Notes: generated from the sequence alone by a model not told the origin. A stretch of DNA of 64,000 nt from Limnohabitans sp. 2KL-1 (GCF_003063435.1 NZ_NESL01000005.1:1-64000), one strand, 5' to 3'; positions 35,818 through 47,532 are shown, numbered from the stretch's first letter. Program-made: numbers and translations.

Positions 35818-36183
35818 TCAAGCGGCGAATTCGGCTTGTTGTGACTTGCGGGCTTCTTCGCGCTCAACGGTCTTCATCATGGATGAAGGAGCGGTGTCGG
35901 CTTTTTTCTTGAGCACAGTCAGGTGACGCAAAACAGCATCGTTGAACTTGAAGGCGTGCTCCAGTTCAGCCATGACAGCTTGGTCGGCTTCAATGTTCAC
36001 GCACAGGTAGTGGGCTTTGCCCAACTTGTTGATCTGGTATGCCAATTGACGGCGGCCCCAGTCTTCGACACGGTGGATTTGGCCACCGCCGGCAGTGATC
36101 ATGCCTTTGTAACGCTCCAGCATGGCTGGAACTTGTTCGGACTGATCGGGATGGATCAGCAAAATGATTTCGTAATGACGCAT
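35818..36183 (-). CDS. rpsF: 30S ribosomal protein S6
   Basis: 121 residues with [20 protein letters not shown] at the start and the S18-binding fold ([20 protein letters not shown]). The C-terminal 20 or so residues are extended and basic. First gene of the operon, AAGGAGT upstream of the ATG, and a TATAAT box about 85 bp before the start. Confidence 0.98.
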   Translation of the reverse strand: MRHYEIILLIHPDQSEQVPAMLERYKGMITAGGGQIHRVEDWGRRQLAYQINKLGKAHYLCVNIEADQAVMAELEHAFKFNDAVLRHLTVLKKKADTAPSSMMKTVEREEARKSQQAEFAA

Positions 36184-36263
36184 TGAGACTCCTTGAGGTT
36201 AACCCAAATGGTTGGAATAGCTGCCCCCAGCGTCTGTCGGGGTGCAGCAAGGCGAAGCCTACT

Positions 36264-36269
36264 ATTATA
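36264..36269 (-). promoter_or_regulatory. putative -10 element of the rpsF operon
   Basis: TATAAT on the minus strand upstream of rpsF. The -35 at 17 bp spacing is TTCGTT, a partial match only. Confidence 0.5.
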
Positions 36270-36318
36270 GCTTGATTTCACAAGCCAACGAATTCACTTG
36301 TTACCTTCAAAGAGCAGG

Positions 36319-38397
36319 TCAACGCTGTTCATGCATCTGCCGCGAAGGGGTCAAGCAAGTAACCAACACGATCACAGCAAAGCCTGCAGGAACACCAAAC
36401 ACGCCCGCCGAAAGCGGCTGAATACCGAACCACAGACCCCCATAGGGGTCAAGACCCCAAAAATGCCTGAAAGAAGGTGCATTGACAAACAAGTAATAAA
36501 GCGTGACCCCCAAACCCGACAACATGCCCATGACCACAGCCAAGCGCTGGACACGTGGCCAAAGCATTCCCAAAACCATGCCCGGAAAAAATGCGGCAGC
36601 CGCCAGAGAAAATGATGCTGACACCAGCGCCAGAATTTCAGCAGGTTTGAAGGCCGCCACAACGGCCGCCAGCATGGCAACGGCCAGCAAGGCAAATTTG
36701 GACAAAATGACCCGCCCCTCTGCCGACCTGGGACCTGGGCCATCCTTGGGCGCCATATCACGCACCAAGGCATTGCTGATGGTCAACAGCAAACCGTCGG
36801 CCGTCGACAAGGCTGCGGCCAAACCTCCTGCCGCAACCAGCCCCGACACCACAAAGGGCATGCCTCCGAGTTCCGGGGTTGCCAACATGATCATGTCGGC
36901 ACCTAATTTCAACTCGCCCAGTTGCAAAATACCGTCGCCGTTGACATCCGAAAATGCGAGCAAACCAGAATCAAGTCTGGCCCACTGGGCCATCCACGAA
37001 GGCAGGTCGTCAAAGCTTCGCCCTACCAAGTTATTCAACACCTCAAACTTCACCATCACGGCCAATGCTGGCACGCTGAGATACAGTAAACCGATAAAAA
37101 ACAAGGACCAAGCCACTGAAGTACGTGTTTCCGCAACCGATGGGGATGTGTAGAAACGGGTCAGCAAATGGGGCAAACCGGCCGTCCCCACCATGAGGCA
37201 AAAAACAAGGGCCAGGAAATTCAGACGCGACTCCGAAAACAATCTGGATTCAGCGGCATCGCCATCTGGATCGCCGGTGAAAGATTGCGAATGGGCAGGC
37301 ATGCCCCCCAAAGCACGCGATTTTTCCAAATTATCTTGCATGGCTTTTGACCATTGCTCACGCGCTTCAAAAGGATCCCGGGGCACGGCCAATAAAGCTC
37401 TGCGCACCTGTGCAATCGTCGCAAAATCAGCGCCCTTCGCTTTGAGACTGCGGATTTTCTCCTCCAGCTCCAAACGCAGTTCAACAATCGACTCCTCCAC
37501 GTTTTGCAAACGCGTCGCGTACAACTTGGCCCTGCGGGCATACTCTTGGCGCACTTGAACTTCGCCAGGATCGTCCATCAAACGCTTTTCAATTTCGGCG
37601 ATGCGCGACAGCTGATGGCCATACACCAAAGGTGCCACAGGCGAGCCCAACTGCTTGTAGGCCAACCAGGAAACAGGGATCAAAAAAGCCAGCAGTAGCA
37701 TGATGTATTGCGCCACCTGAGTCCAAGTGATGGCCCGCATGCCGCCCAAAAATGAGCACAGCAACACGCCACCCAATCCGAGCAAAATACCGATCTCGAA
37801 CTGGACACCCGTCAAACGAGAGGCGATCAAACCGATCCCGTAAATCTGTGCCACCACGTAGGTGAATGAACATAAAACCGAAGCCACAGCGGCGATCAGT
37901 CTGGGCCATTGCCCACCATAACGGCGATCAAAATAATCGGGCAAGGTGTACAGTTTCATGGCCCGTAAATGCGGCGCAATCAGCAAGGCCACCAGGCAAA
38001 AGCCCCCTGTCCACCCCATGACATAAGCCAGCCCGCCCGGTTGCTGACCGCTGCCCGAAAAACCTTGCAAGTACAGCGCGCCCGCCAGACTGATGAAGGA
38101 CGCAGCACTCATCCAATCGGCTGCTGTGGCCATGCCGTTGTACATGGCGGGGATGCGGCGACCTGCTACGTAATACTCGTCTTCGTCACTGGTTCGGCCC
38201 GAGATGCCAATCAAGGCATAGATCATGACCGTGCTGAACAAAAATATGGGCCCGATCAGATTGCGCGACAAACCCCATTGCTCAGCCCAGGCCATGGCCC
38301 CCATCAAGCTGAGCAAAATGAGGATGTAAATCAGGAAGTTGCGATGAAGCCGCCAGCGGTAAGCGGTAGAAATATCCACGTCCCCTGGCTTCGTCAT
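36319..38397 (-). CDS. sodium/solute symporter (VC_2705-type, acetate symporter-like)
   Basis: A 692-residue SSS family transporter with about 13 membrane segments. Core motifs are DEDEYYVAGRRIPAMYNGMATAADWMSAA (shown here as the family's substrate-gating region) and ALSTADGLLLTISNALVRD. Two insertions are unusual: a charged coiled coil at about residues 265-335 (EEKIRSLKAKGADFATIAQV) and a loop near 480-495 with SDVNGDGILQLGEL, which matches the EF-hand Asp-x-Asn-x-Asp-Gly-x-x-x-x-x-Glu pattern. Its substrate is not certain. Acetate or another short acid is likely by similarity to ActP. Confidence 0.88.
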   Translation of the reverse strand: MTKPGDVDISTAYRWRLHRNFLIYILILLSLMGAMAWAEQWGLSRNLIGPIFLFSTVMIYALIGISGRTSDEDEYYVAGRRIPAMYNGMATAADWMSAASFISLAGALYLQGFSGSGQQPGGLAYVMGWTGGFCLVALLIAPHLRAMKLYTLPDYFDRRYGGQWPRLIAAVASVLCSFTYVVAQIYGIGLIASRLTGVQFEIGILLGLGGVLLCSFLGGMRAITWTQVAQYIMLLLAFLIPVSWLAYKQLGSPVAPLVYGHQLSRIAEIEKRLMDDPGEVQVRQEYARRAKLYATRLQNVEESIVELRLELEEKIRSLKAKGADFATIAQVRRALLAVPRDPFEAREQWSKAMQDNLEKSRALGGMPAHSQSFTGDPDGDAAESRLFSESRLNFLALVFCLMVGTAGLPHLLTRFYTSPSVAETRTSVAWSLFFIGLLYLSVPALAVMVKFEVLNNLVGRSFDDLPSWMAQWARLDSGLLAFSDVNGDGILQLGELKLGADMIMLATPELGGMPFVVSGLVAAGGLAAALSTADGLLLTISNALVRDMAPKDGPGPRSAEGRVILSKFALLAVAMLAAVVAAFKPAEILALVSASFSLAAAAFFPGMVLGMLWPRVQRLAVVMGMLSGLGVTLYYLFVNAPSFRHFWGLDPYGGLWFGIQPLSAGVFGVPAGFAVIVLVTCLTPSRQMHEQR

Positions 38398-38415
38398 CGC
38401 TTGGCCTGACCCGAC

Positions 38416-40806
38416 TCAACGACCCAAATTGGTCCAGGTCTCGATCACCGTATCCGGGTTCAATGAGATCGAACTGATGCCTTGGTCCATCAGCCAATGC
38501 GCGAAGTCGGGATGGTCTGAAGGGCCTTGACCGCAAATGCCGATGTACTTGCCCTGCGCCAGGCAGGCTTTGATGGCCTGCGAAATCAAGGCCGTCACCG
38601 CTGGATCACGTTCGTCGAAATCCCTGGCGAGCAACTCCATGCCAGAGTCACGGTCCAGACCCAAAGTCAGCTGGGTCAGGTCGTTCGAGCCGATCGAGAA
38701 GCCATCAAAAAATTCAAGGAACTGCTCCGCCAGGATGGCGTTGCTGGGCACTTCGCACATCATGATGACTTTGAGGTCGTTTTCGCCGCGACGCAAACCT
38801 TGCGTGGCCAGCAGTTGGGTGACCTTCTCGGCCTGACCCAGTGTGCGCACAAAGGGCACCATGATCTGAACGTTGGTCAGCCCCATTTCGCCACGCACCC
38901 GCTTGAGGGCTTCGCACTCCATGGCAAACGCTTCACCAAAATCTTCACTGATGTAACGGGCTGCGCCCCGGAAACCCAGCATCGGGTTTTCTTCTTCCGG
39001 CTCGTAACGGCTGCCACCAATGAGCTTGCGGTATTCGTTGCTCTTGAAGTCGGACAAACGCACGATGACCGGCTTGGGCCAGAAAGCGGCGGCAATGCTG
39101 GCCACGCCTTCGGCCACCTTGTCGACGTAAAACGCACGAGGAGACGCATGGCCACGGGCCACCGATTCCACGGCTTTTTTCAGGTCGGCGTCGATGGCGG
39201 GGTAATCCAGGATGGCCTTGGGGTGCACGCCGATGTTGTTGTTGATGATGAACTCCAGACGGGCCAGACCCACGCCGGCATTGGGCAGCTGGGCAAAGTC
39301 AAAGGCCAGCTGGGGGTTGCCCACGTTCATCATGATTTTGGTCTTGATCTCGGGCAATACGCCGCGCTGGATTTCGCTGATTTCGGTTTCCAGCAAGCCG
39401 TCGTAAATGTGACCGGTATCGCCCTCGGCGCAGCTGACGGTGACCAGCGTGCCTTCGGTCAATTGCTCGGTGGCGTTGCCGCAACCCACCACGGCCGGAA
39501 TGCCCAATTCGCGGGCAATGATGGCGGCGTGACAAGTGCGCCCACCGCGGTTCGTGACAATGGCGCTGGCGCGCTTCATCACGGGTTCCCAGTTCGGGTC
39601 GGTCATGTCGGTCACCAACACGTCACCGGGCTGGACCTTGTCCATCTCGCTGATGTTGTGGACCAAACGCACAGGCCCCGTGCCGATCTTTTGGCCAATC
39701 GCCCGACCCTCGGCCAGGATGGCGCTCTTGCCCTTGAGTTTGTAACGCAGCTCTGGCGTGCCTTTGGCCTGACTTTTCACAGTCTCAGGGCGTGCTTGCA
39801 AGATGTAGAGCAAGCCGTCAGTGCCGTCTTTGCCCCACTCGATGTCCATGGGGCGGCCGTAATGCTGCTCGATCACCACCGCGTAGCGGGCCAGTTGCTC
39901 GACTTCGTCATCGGTCAGGCTGTAACGGTTGCGCAGTTCGGTGGGCACATCCGTGGTTTTGACCAGCTTGCCTGACGCGGCTTTTTCTTGCGGCGTGGCA
40001 AACACCATCTCGATCAGCTTGGAGCCCAGGTTGCGGCGGATCACGCTGCGCTTGCCAGCAGCCAGCATGGGCTTGTGCACATAAAACTCGTCTGGGTTCA
40101 CAGCGCCCTGCACCACCGTCTCGCCCAGGCCGTAGCTGGAGGTAATGAACACCACGTCTTCAAAACCCGACTCGGTGTCGATGGTGAACATGACGCCTGC
40201 CGCGCCCAGATCGGAGCGCACCATGCGCTGGACCCCCGCCGACAAGGCCACGTCCGCGTGGGCAAAGCCCTTGTGCACGCGATAGCTGATGGCCCGGTCG
40301 TTGTAGAGCGAGGCAAACACCTCTTTCATTTTGTGCAGCACGTCGTCGATGCCGACCACGTTCAGAAAAGTCTCCTGCTGACCGGCAAAGGAAGCGTCAG
40401 GCAAATCTTCGGCCGTGGCCGAAGAACGCACTGCAAACGAAGCCTCGGGGTTGCTGCCCTGCAGGCGCACAAATTCTTCACGAATGGCTTTTTCCAGATC
40501 GGCCGGAAAAGGCTGGGCTTCGACCATGGCGCGGATCTCGGCACCTGCGGCGGCCAAGGCGCGCACATCTTCCGTGTCCAGGGCGTCCAGTCGGGCGTTG
40601 ATGCGTTCGGTCAGACCGCCAAAAGCCAAGAACTGGCGAAACGCATGGGCGGTGGTGGCAAAGCCCGTGGGCACCCGCACACCCGATGGCAGCTGGGAAA
40701 TCATCTCCCCCAGGCTGGCGTTTTTGCCACCGACCGACTCAACGTCGGTCATGCGCAATTGTTCAAAGGGGACGACCAGGGCGGTCTCACTGAAAAGATC
40801 AGACAT
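38416..40806 (-). CDS. ppsA: phosphoenolpyruvate synthase
   Basis: A 796-residue enzyme that makes phosphoenolpyruvate from pyruvate and ATP for gluconeogenesis. The N-terminal ATP-binding domain has [12 protein letters not shown] and [12 protein letters not shown]. The phosphohistidine lies in [20 protein letters not shown]. The C-terminal TIM-barrel has [20 protein letters not shown] and [14 protein letters not shown] chose ATG 40806 (MSDLFSE) with GGAG upstream. A TTG four codons earlier is less likely. The regulator PpsR is divergent 144 bp away. Confidence 0.97.
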   Translation of the reverse strand: MSDLFSETALVVPFEQLRMTDVESVGGKNASLGEMISQLPSGVRVPTGFATTAHAFRQFLAFGGLTERINARLDALDTEDVRALAAAGAEIRAMVEAQPFPADLEKAIREEFVRLQGSNPEASFAVRSSATAEDLPDASFAGQQETFLNVVGIDDVLHKMKEVFASLYNDRAISYRVHKGFAHADVALSAGVQRMVRSDLGAAGVMFTIDTESGFEDVVFITSSYGLGETVVQGAVNPDEFYVHKPMLAAGKRSVIRRNLGSKLIEMVFATPQEKAASGKLVKTTDVPTELRNRYSLTDDEVEQLARYAVVIEQHYGRPMDIEWGKDGTDGLLYILQARPETVKSQAKGTPELRYKLKGKSAILAEGRAIGQKIGTGPVRLVHNISEMDKVQPGDVLVTDMTDPNWEPVMKRASAIVTNRGGRTCHAAIIARELGIPAVVGCGNATEQLTEGTLVTVSCAEGDTGHIYDGLLETEISEIQRGVLPEIKTKIMMNVGNPQLAFDFAQLPNAGVGLARLEFIINNNIGVHPKAILDYPAIDADLKKAVESVARGHASPRAFYVDKVAEGVASIAAAFWPKPVIVRLSDFKSNEYRKLIGGSRYEPEEENPMLGFRGAARYISEDFGEAFAMECEALKRVRGEMGLTNVQIMVPFVRTLGQAEKVTQLLATQGLRRGENDLKVIMMCEVPSNAILAEQFLEFFDGFSIGSNDLTQLTLGLDRDSGMELLARDFDERDPAVTALISQAIKACLAQGKYIGICGQGPSDHPDFAHWLMDQGISSISLNPDTVIETWTNLGR

Positions 40807-40950
40807 GCAAAGCTCCAAAGTTAAAACCAGGTGCCATGGGGCAGGTCAAGGGCTGTGTTGTTCTTGTGGTTCGCGCGCCGACCGGGGGCCATGGATAATC
40901 GAATCATTTTAGGGGGCTTGCTGCCCCTGCCCTTTGAAATTTTTGCACGC

Positions 40951-41772
40951 ATGTCCAAACGCACTGTTTTTTTCGTGTCTGACGGCACTGGCATCACCGC
41001 CGAGACTTTTGGCAACGCCATCCTGGCGCAGTTCGACATGAAAACGCGGCATGTGCGACTGCCCTTCACCGACACCATCGACAAAGCGCACCAAGCGGTT
41101 CGACAAATCAACCACACGGCCGACACCGAAGGCACCAAACCCATCGTCTTCACCACCTTGGTGAACATGGACGTCCTCAAGGTCCTGCAAGAGCACTGCC
41201 AGGGCATGCTGCTGGACATGTTCGGCACCTTCGTGAACCCGCTGGAAAACGAGCTGGGCATCAAGTCGCACCACCGGGTGGGCCGCTTTTCGGACGTGAG
41301 CAAAAGCAAGGAATACCACGACCGGATCGAAGCCATCAACTTCTCGCTGGCCCACGACGATGGCCAGTCCAACCGGGATCTGGAATCGGCCGATGTGATT
41401 TTGGTGGGCGTGAGCCGCAGCGGCAAAACCCCGACCAGCCTGTACCTGGCCATGCAACATGGCCTCAAAGCGGCCAATTACCCGCTCATTCCGGAAGACT
41501 TTGAGCGCAAACAGCTGCCGCCGGCACTGATGCCACACCGCCAAAAAATCTTCGGCCTGAGCATTCATCCCGACCGCCTGGCCGAAATTCGCGCAGAGCG
41601 CAGACCCAACTCGCGTTACGCCAGCCTTGAAAACTGCCGGATGGAGGTCTCGGAAGCTGAAGCCATGATGCGCCGCTCAGGCATCCGCTGGCTGTCCACC
41701 ACGACCAAATCGATCGAAGAGATCGCGACCACCATCCTGCAGGAAATCAAACCGGAACGGCTGATTTACTGA
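40951..41772 (+). CDS. ppsR: PEP synthase regulatory protein (kinase/pyrophosphorylase)
   Basis: A 273-residue DUF299 protein that inactivates and reactivates PpsA by phosphorylating and dephosphorylating a threonine. [18 protein letters not shown] at the N-terminus and the P-loop [15 protein letters not shown] near residue 151 are diagnostic. The ATG at 40951 gives the usual length and [14 protein letters not shown] start. Earlier ATG and other starts at 40831 and 40891 would only add unrelated sequence. Divergence from ppsA supports the functional link. Confidence 0.93.
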   Translation: MSKRTVFFVSDGTGITAETFGNAILAQFDMKTRHVRLPFTDTIDKAHQAVRQINHTADTEGTKPIVFTTLVNMDVLKVLQEHCQGMLLDMFGTFVNPLENELGIKSHHRVGRFSDVSKSKEYHDRIEAINFSLAHDDGQSNRDLESADVILVGVSRSGKTPTSLYLAMQHGLKAANYPLIPEDFERKQLPPALMPHRQKIFGLSIHPDRLAEIRAERRPNSRYASLENCRMEVSEAEAMMRRSGIRWLSTTTKSIEEIATTILQEIKPERLIY

Positions 41773-41849
41773 GCCTTGGCGCTGACATGGTGTTCAGCCG
41801 GGCGGCCGTCCAAACCCCCAGGCCGGACCTCGCCGGTGTCAAGAGCCCA

Positions 41850-43178
41850 TCAAGTCAAAGTGGCCGCAATGCGCTGGGCGCATTCTTGCGCTTGAGTTGC
41901 GTCACGCGCCTCAACCATGACACGAACCAAGGGCTCGGTGCCACTGGCGCGAATGAGCACACGGCCCGAATCGCCCAGCTCGGCTTCTGCCGTCCGCGTG
42001 GCCTCCCATAACGGCTGATGGCCTTGCCAATCAAAGCCGGGGGACAGGCGAACATTGATCAGAACTTGCGGAAACAGCGTGATGCCGTCCAGCAACTGCG
42101 CCATGGTCTTGCCACTGCCCACACAGGCTTGAAGCACCTGCAAGGCACTGACCAAGCCATCACCGGTGGTGTGCTTGTCCAAGGCGAGCAAGTGACCAGA
42201 GCCCTCACCACCGAGCAACCAGCCTTTGTCGTGCAAGACCTCCAGCACATAACGATCACCCACTTTGGCACGCACAAATTGCACACCCCGTTGCTTGAGG
42301 GCAACCTCCACCGCCAGATTGGTCATCAGGGTGCCCACCGCACCGGGCACAGCTTCGTCACGGGCCAAACGGTCGGTCACCATCAGGTACAAGAGTTCAT
42401 CGCCATTGAAGAGTCGCCCCGTGGCGTCCACGAACTGCAACCGGTCGGCATCGCCATCCAAGGCAATGCCGTAATCGGCCCGGTGATCCTTGACCGCCTG
42501 TACCAACGCCTCCGGGTGGGTTGCACCCACGCCTTTGTTGATGTTCAGGCCGTCGGGCGAGCAGCCGATGGCGATCACCTCGGCACCCAGTTCATGAAAA
42601 ACCTTGGGGGCGATTTGGTAGGCCGCGCCATGAGCGGCATCCACCACAATCTTCAGCCCCTTCAGGGTCAGATCGTTGGAGAAAGTACTCTTGCAAAATT
42701 CGATGTAACGGCCTGCCGCATCGTCCAGCCGGCGGGTTTTACCCAAAGCGGCAGAGTCCACCCAGACAGGGTCTTGCAGCAAGGTCGCCTCCACCGTCTC
42801 TTCCCAAGCGTCCGACAGTTTTTTACCTTGCGCACTGAAAAACTTGATGCCATTGTCGGCAAAAGGGTTGTGGCTCGCGCTGATGACCACGCCCAAAGAA
42901 GCGCGTTGTGCTCGGGTCAAGTAAGCCACGGCAGGCGTAGGGACCGGGCCCAGCAACACGACATCCACGCCTGCGGAGTTGAAGCCCGACTCCAATGCAC
43001 TTTCCAGCATGTAGCCGGAAATACGGGTGTCTTTTCCGATCAACACCGTGGGATGTGCGTCCTGAGCCTTCAAAACTCGACCTACGGCATGCGCCAGATG
43101 CAAAATGAAGTCGGGCGTGATGGGGCGTTGCCCCACTGTGCCACGGATACCGTCTGTACCGAAATATTGACGCGCCAT
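41850..43178 (-). CDS. glmM: phosphoglucosamine mutase
   Basis: A 442-residue alpha-phosphohexomutase that converts glucosamine-6-phosphate to the 1-phosphate for peptidoglycan and lipopolysaccharide. The active serine is in [19 protein letters not shown] (about residue 102), the metal loop is [13 protein letters not shown], and [12 protein letters not shown] is the sugar-binding loop. The C-terminal phosphate-binding motif is [15 protein letters not shown]. Start ATG has AGGAAT upstream. FolP precedes it after a gap of 135 bp, as in many gammaproteobacteria and betaproteobacteria where ftsH-folP-glmM occur together. Confidence 0.98.
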   Translation of the reverse strand: MARQYFGTDGIRGTVGQRPITPDFILHLAHAVGRVLKAQDAHPTVLIGKDTRISGYMLESALESGFNSAGVDVVLLGPVPTPAVAYLTRAQRASLGVVISASHNPFADNGIKFFSAQGKKLSDAWEETVEATLLQDPVWVDSAALGKTRRLDDAAGRYIEFCKSTFSNDLTLKGLKIVVDAAHGAAYQIAPKVFHELGAEVIAIGCSPDGLNINKGVGATHPEALVQAVKDHRADYGIALDGDADRLQFVDATGRLFNGDELLYLMVTDRLARDEAVPGAVGTLMTNLAVEVALKQRGVQFVRAKVGDRYVLEVLHDKGWLLGGEGSGHLLALDKHTTGDGLVSALQVLQACVGSGKTMAQLLDGITLFPQVLINVRLSPGFDWQGHQPLWEATRTAEAELGDSGRVLIRASGTEPLVRVMVEARDATQAQECAQRIAATLT

Positions 43179-43313
43179 GAAGATTCCTAATGATTGCTGA
43201 CAAGTCTGTGAATTTTAGTCGTACACCCAACTTGGACGACGCTCCTCAAGAGAGCGTACGCCTCCCCACGGATTGTCAAGGCCCCTCGAATTTCAGAACT
43301 TGTCCACTTCCCC

Positions 43314-44213
43314 TCAATTGGAGAGGTCATGTTCATTGTCCTGCTGCCGCATGGCGGACCAAACCTTGAGGGCCTGCACCGTCTCCTGCACATCGTGCAC
43401 CCGAACCACTGAAGCTCCCCGCTCCACCGCCAACAAGGCCGCCGCCACACTGGCCACTTGTCGTTGCGCAGGTTCTGGCACTCGCCCATCCTGGGTGAGC
43501 GCAGCCCCCAATGCCGATTTTCTGGACCAACCCGCCAACACAGGGTACCCCAAGCTCAAAAAATCGGCCTGTCTGGCCAGCAGCTGAAAATTCTGGGCCA
43601 CGGTTTTGCCAAAACCGATGCCGGGATCCAGCATCAGGCGGGCCCCAGACACCCCCAAGCCCAACAACAGGCTCACACGCTGGTCCAAAAAGCGTTCCAC
43701 CTCAGTCAGCACATCGCCCGCCATGGTCTCGATCTGCATGGTTTGGGGATCACGGTGCATGTGCATCAAACACACCCCACACTTCGGGTGGCCCGCCACC
43801 GCCTGCAGGGCACCCGGCTGGCGCAAGGCCCAGATGTCATTGATGATGTCCACGCCCGCATCAAGAACAGCCTGCATCACTTCGGGTTTGTAAGTGTCCA
43901 CCGAAATCGGCACCTGCCAGCGAACCGCTTCACGCAAAAAAGGACCCAGCCGCGCCAACTCCTGGTCCAAGGGCACCACCACAGCACCGGGACGGGTGGA
44001 TTCGGCACCAATATCGAGAATGTCAGCCCCATCTCGCAACAGCTGCTCTGCGTGGCGCAAGGCTTGTGTGGTCTCGGCATGTTGTCCGCCGTCCGAAAAC
44101 GAATCGGGCGTGAGATTGACAATGCCCATGACTTTGGGCTGAGACAGGTCCAGATCAAAGCGGGTGGTTTGCCAGCGCATGGCTGTTCTTGGGCGGGTTT
44201 GGAAGGCGTACAT
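43314..44213 (-). CDS. folP: dihydropteroate synthase
   Basis: 299 residues. It joins p-aminobenzoate to the pterin in folate synthesis and is the target of sulfonamides. VMGIVNLTPDSFSDGG, DGADILDIGAESTRPGA and LMLDPGIGFGKT are the pterin-binding loops, and PVLAGWSRKSALGA and ASVVRVHDVQE follow. The first ATG at 44213 is used here, but an ATG at 44180 (MRWQTTRFDLDL) fits family starts equally well. Neither has a strong ribosome site. Confidence 0.96.
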   Translation of the reverse strand: MYAFQTRPRTAMRWQTTRFDLDLSQPKVMGIVNLTPDSFSDGGQHAETTQALRHAEQLLRDGADILDIGAESTRPGAVVVPLDQELARLGPFLREAVRWQVPISVDTYKPEVMQAVLDAGVDIINDIWALRQPGALQAVAGHPKCGVCLMHMHRDPQTMQIETMAGDVLTEVERFLDQRVSLLLGLGVSGARLMLDPGIGFGKTVAQNFQLLARQADFLSLGYPVLAGWSRKSALGAALTQDGRVPEPAQRQVASVAAALLAVERGASVVRVHDVQETVQALKVWSAMRQQDNEHDLSN

Positions 44214-44233
44214 CGGGGTGATTCCAAGAGAAA

Positions 44234-44251
44234 CGGGGCCCGAGGGCCCCG
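44234..44251 (-). terminator. hairpin after ftsH
   Basis: GGGGCCC and GGGCCCC arms around GA, 26 bp after the ftsH stop and before folP, with only a short T stretch on the minus strand. A partial terminator is likely. Confidence 0.45.
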
Positions 44252-44276
44252 CTGTTTTTGCGCAGATCTTGAAAAA

Positions 44277-46193
44277 TCAAGCGGCCGTAGTGGCTGGCTC
44301 AGGCTGAACCGAAGAGGTTCCGCCACCGTTACCGCCACCGGATGGAGGGGTGCGAGGCGTCCAGTCCTTGGGTGGCAAAGGATCGCGCCCGGCCATGATG
44401 TCGTCGATCTGGTCCTTGTCGATGGTTTCCCACTCCAGCAAGGCTTTGGCCATGGCGTGCATCTGGGCACTGTGCTCCTCGATCAGGCGACGGGCCAGTT
44501 TGTACTGCTCGTCGATGATGCGGCGCACTTCCATATCCACCTTTTGCATGGTGGACTCGCTCATGTTGGTGGTCTTGGTGACCGAGCGGCCCAGGAACAC
44601 TTCGCCTTCGTTTTCGGCATAGACCATCGGACCCAGCGCGTCGGTCATGCCATAACGCATCACCATGTCGCGGGCAATCGAGGTCGCACGCTCAAAGTCG
44701 TTGCTGGCGCCAGTGGTCATCTGGTGCATGAACACCTCTTCGGCAATACGACCACCGAACAACATGCTGATCTGGTTCAGCATGAATTCTTTGTCGTAGC
44801 TGTAGCGGTCTTGCTCGGGCAGGCTCATGGTCACGCCCAAGGCGCGGCCACGGGGGATGATGGTGACCTTGTGCACGGGATCGCACTTGGGCAGCAACTT
44901 GCCAATCAAGGCGTGGCCCGCTTCGTGGTAAGCCGTGTTGCGACGCTCATGCTCGGGCATGACCATGCTCTTGCGCTCAGGACCCATGAGGATTTTGTCC
45001 TTGGCCTTTTCGAAGTCCACCATCTCGACCACACGGGCGTTTCGACGTGCTGCCATCAAGGCGGCTTCGTTGCACAGGTTGGCCAAATCAGCGCCACTCA
45101 TGCCAGGTGTGCCACGAGCGATCACGCCGGCATTCACGTCCTGACCAATCGGCACCTTGCGCATGTGCACGTTCAGGATCTGCTCACGGCCACGGATGTC
45201 GGGCAACGTCACATACACCTGACGGTCAAAACGACCGGGGCGCAACAAGGCAGCGTCCAGAATGTCAGGGCGGTTGGTGGCCGCCACCACGATCACACCC
45301 AGGTTGGTCTCAAAACCGTCCATCTCTACCAGCATCTGGTTGAGTGTTTGCTCGCGCTCATCGTTGCCACCGCCCAAACCGGCACCGCGCTGGCGACCGA
45401 CGGCATCGATTTCGTCAATGAAGATGATGCAAGGCGCGTTCTTTTTGGCGTTTTCAAACATGTCGCGGACACGGGCCGCGCCCACGCCGACAAACATTTC
45501 CACAAAGTCGGAGCCCGAGATGCTGAAAAACGGGACCTTGGCTTCGCCTGCAATGCCTTTGGCCAACAGGGTTTTACCGGTACCCGGAGGGCCCACCAGC
45601 AGCAAACCACGGGGAATGCGGCCGCCGAGCTTTTGAAACTTCTGGGGGTCTTTCAGGAAATCGACAACTTCCTTGACTTCCTCCTTGGCTTCATCGCAAC
45701 CAGCCACGTCCGCAAAGGTGACCTGGTTGTTGTTTTCGTCCAGCATGCGGGCCTTGGACTTGCCAAAACTGAAGGCACCGCCTTTGCCGCCGCCTTGCAT
45801 CTGGCGCATGAAGTACACCCAGACGCCGATCAACAGCAGCATCGGCCCCCAACTGACCAGCAAGGTCATGAGCAGCGAGCCCTCCTCGCGGGGCTTGACG
45901 TCGAACTTCACACCACTGTTGATCAGGTCACCCACCAGACCGCGGTCGAGGTAAGTGGCGGTCGTTTTGATGCGGCGGTCGTCGTTGGTGATGGCCAGAA
46001 TTTCAGTGCCGCCGGGGCTCTCGGAAATGGTGGCGCTCTTGATCCGGTTACCGCGAACCTCTTCGAGGAAATCTGAATAGCCAATGGCGTTCGCACCTGC
46101 GACACCACGGTTGTCAAATTGCTTGAACAAGGTGAACAGCACCATGGCAATCACCATCCACACGGCAATTTTGGAAAACCAAGGGTTATTCAA
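44277..46193 (-). CDS. ftsH: ATP-dependent zinc metalloprotease FtsH
   Basis: A 638-residue inner-membrane AAA protease that degrades misfolded membrane proteins and LpxC. Two membrane segments flank a periplasmic domain (about 5-25 and 97-120). The AAA module has [18 protein letters not shown], and the zinc site is HEAGH in [14 protein letters not shown] chose a TTG start at 46193 because GGAG lies six bases upstream and [13 protein letters not shown] matches relatives. A TTG four codons earlier is the alternative. The C-terminus is glycine-rich. Confidence 0.97.
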   Translation of the reverse strand: MNNPWFSKIAVWMVIAMVLFTLFKQFDNRGVAGANAIGYSDFLEEVRGNRIKSATISESPGGTEILAITNDDRRIKTTATYLDRGLVGDLINSGVKFDVKPREEGSLLMTLLVSWGPMLLLIGVWVYFMRQMQGGGKGGAFSFGKSKARMLDENNNQVTFADVAGCDEAKEEVKEVVDFLKDPQKFQKLGGRIPRGLLLVGPPGTGKTLLAKGIAGEAKVPFFSISGSDFVEMFVGVGAARVRDMFENAKKNAPCIIFIDEIDAVGRQRGAGLGGGNDEREQTLNQMLVEMDGFETNLGVIVVAATNRPDILDAALLRPGRFDRQVYVTLPDIRGREQILNVHMRKVPIGQDVNAGVIARGTPGMSGADLANLCNEAALMAARRNARVVEMVDFEKAKDKILMGPERKSMVMPEHERRNTAYHEAGHALIGKLLPKCDPVHKVTIIPRGRALGVTMSLPEQDRYSYDKEFMLNQISMLFGGRIAEEVFMHQMTTGASNDFERATSIARDMVMRYGMTDALGPMVYAENEGEVFLGRSVTKTTNMSESTMQKVDMEVRRIIDEQYKLARRLIEEHSAQMHAMAKALLEWETIDKDQIDDIMAGRDPLPPKDWTPRTPPSGGGNGGGTSSVQPEPATTAA

Positions 46194-46299
46194 GAGGGGC
46201 TCCAATCGAAAAAAAAGACTGTTCTCATTCTAGGCCTGTAGAGGGCGCTGATGGCACCCGGAGGGTGTTTTGGCCCTCTAAAAGGCAGGAATTACGACA

Positions 46300-46962
46300 T
46301 CAAACGCCGTGAATCAGGCCCATGCCCACCAAAAAAGTCTCCGAGGACTTGTCCCGGGAAGATTTGGGCTTGATCGGCTTGACCACCTTGAACGTCTCCT
46401 TGAACATCTTGACGATCTGGCTGTAACCACTGCCGTGAAACACCTTGACCACCAAAGCACCCTGCGGCTTCATGTGGTTTTGGGCGAACTCCACCGCCAA
46501 CTCGATCAAATGCTGGACCCGCGCGGCGTCCGAAGACTCGATGCCCGACAGATTAGGGGCCATGTCAGAGACCACCACATCGGCCTGGCGTCCCTCCAAA
46601 GCAGCCTCCAGCAAGGCAGCGACTTCGTTCTCACGGAAATCACCCTGGATGAAGTGCACTCCTTCCACTGGGGCCATGGGCAAGATGTCCAGCGCGATGA
46701 TGCGGCCATTGAGCTCACCCACCGCCGCGCCGTCTGGCGACAAACGGCGGCGCAGGTATTGGCTCCAGGCACCCGGGGCCGAGCCCAGGTCCACCACCAG
46801 ATCGCCTGGACGGATCAAGCCCAGGGTTTCATCGATTTCCTTGAGTTTGTAAGCCGCCCTCGCCCGGTAACCCTCTTTCAGGGCCAGTTTCACATAGGTG
46901 TCGTTGACGTGGTCGTTCAACCACGCTTTGTTGACCTTTTTACTTTTGGTTTTGACTTTCAT
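46300..46962 (-). CDS. rlmE: 23S rRNA (uridine-2'-O-)-methyltransferase RlmE
   Basis: A 220-residue heat-shock-linked SAM methyltransferase (FtsJ/RrmJ) that modifies U2552 in 23S r[21 protein letters not shown] is the SAM site, and the catalytic K-D-K-E set is represented by [33 protein letters not shown] and [10 protein letters not shown]. The ATG at 46962 with AAGGACG upstream gives the normal length. An earlier frame of 123 residues is unrelated to the family. It is divergent from yhbY. Confidence 0.96.
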   Translation of the reverse strand: MKVKTKSKKVNKAWLNDHVNDTYVKLALKEGYRARAAYKLKEIDETLGLIRPGDLVVDLGSAPGAWSQYLRRRLSPDGAAVGELNGRIIALDILPMAPVEGVHFIQGDFRENEVAALLEAALEGRQADVVVSDMAPNLSGIESSDAARVQHLIELAVEFAQNHMKPQGALVVKVFHGSGYSQIVKMFKETFKVVKPIKPKSSRDKSSETFLVGMGLIHGV

Positions 46963-46993
46963 TCTTTTGCGTCCTTGCGGGGATAATACGGGG

Positions 46994-47467
46994 ATGCCCC
47001 AAATACAACTCACACCTGCCGAGCGCAAAGTTTTTCGCGCCGATGCCCACCACCTCGATCCGGTCGTCATGATCGGCGGCGATGGCCTGACTCCTGCCGT
47101 CGTCAAGGAAACCGAAGCCGCCCTGAACGCGCATGGCCTGATCAAGATCCGCGTACTGGGCGATGACCGTGCCGCACGTGAAGCCATGTTCGCCCAACTG
47201 GCCGACCAACTCAACGCAGCGCCCATCCAGCACATCGGCAAACTGCTGATCCTCTGGCGCCCACAGCCGGAAAAAATCAAAGAGGTTGACGAAGACCGTA
47301 AAGCCGGCCCACGCGACTTCAAGATCCTCAAGTACAGCTCACGCGGCGGTCAGCGTCCTGAAGTCAAAACCGTTCGCGTACTGGGCAACCAGCGACTGGC
47401 CGCTGGCGGCCAAATCAAACGGGCCAAGCCCAAGCAAAAGTCGGTCAAAAAAGGCCGCCACGACTGA
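46994..47467 (+). CDS. yhbY: CRM-domain RNA-binding protein YhbY
   Basis: 157 residues. It binds precursors of the 50S subunit. The CRM domain (about 1-95) has [20 protein letters not shown], the loop [18 protein letters not shown] and [12 protein letters not shown], with a KLLILWRP end. The C-terminal 60 residues are basic and disordered ([16 protein letters not shown]), longer than in Escherichia coli, where the protein is about 97 residues. The start at 46994 lies 31 bp from the rlmE start on the other strand, a divergent pair conserved in many genomes. Confidence 0.9.
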   Translation: MPQIQLTPAERKVFRADAHHLDPVVMIGGDGLTPAVVKETEAALNAHGLIKIRVLGDDRAAREAMFAQLADQLNAAPIQHIGKLLILWRPQPEKIKEVDEDRKAGPRDFKILKYSSRGGQRPEVKTVRVLGNQRLAAGGQIKRAKPKQKSVKKGRHD

Positions 47468-47503
47468 ATGCATTTCTGCCCGAATCGGGCAGATAGCGCC
47501 CAT

Positions 47504-47527
47504 AAAGGCCGTTTCACAACGGCCTTT
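47504..47527. terminator. bidirectional terminator between yhbY and greA
   Basis: AAAGGCCGTT and AACGGCCTTT form a perfect 10-bp stem around TCAC, followed by T tracts on both sides. It serves yhbY on the plus strand and greA on the minus strand. A further hairpin (CTGCCCGA/TCGGGCAG) lies just before it. Confidence 0.9.
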
Positions 47528-47532
47528 ATTTT

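Noticed and set aside
43458..46076. 872-residue plus-strand frame over folP and ftsH
   Set aside because: Antisense to two confident genes, spanning their boundary, no domain and no start signals.
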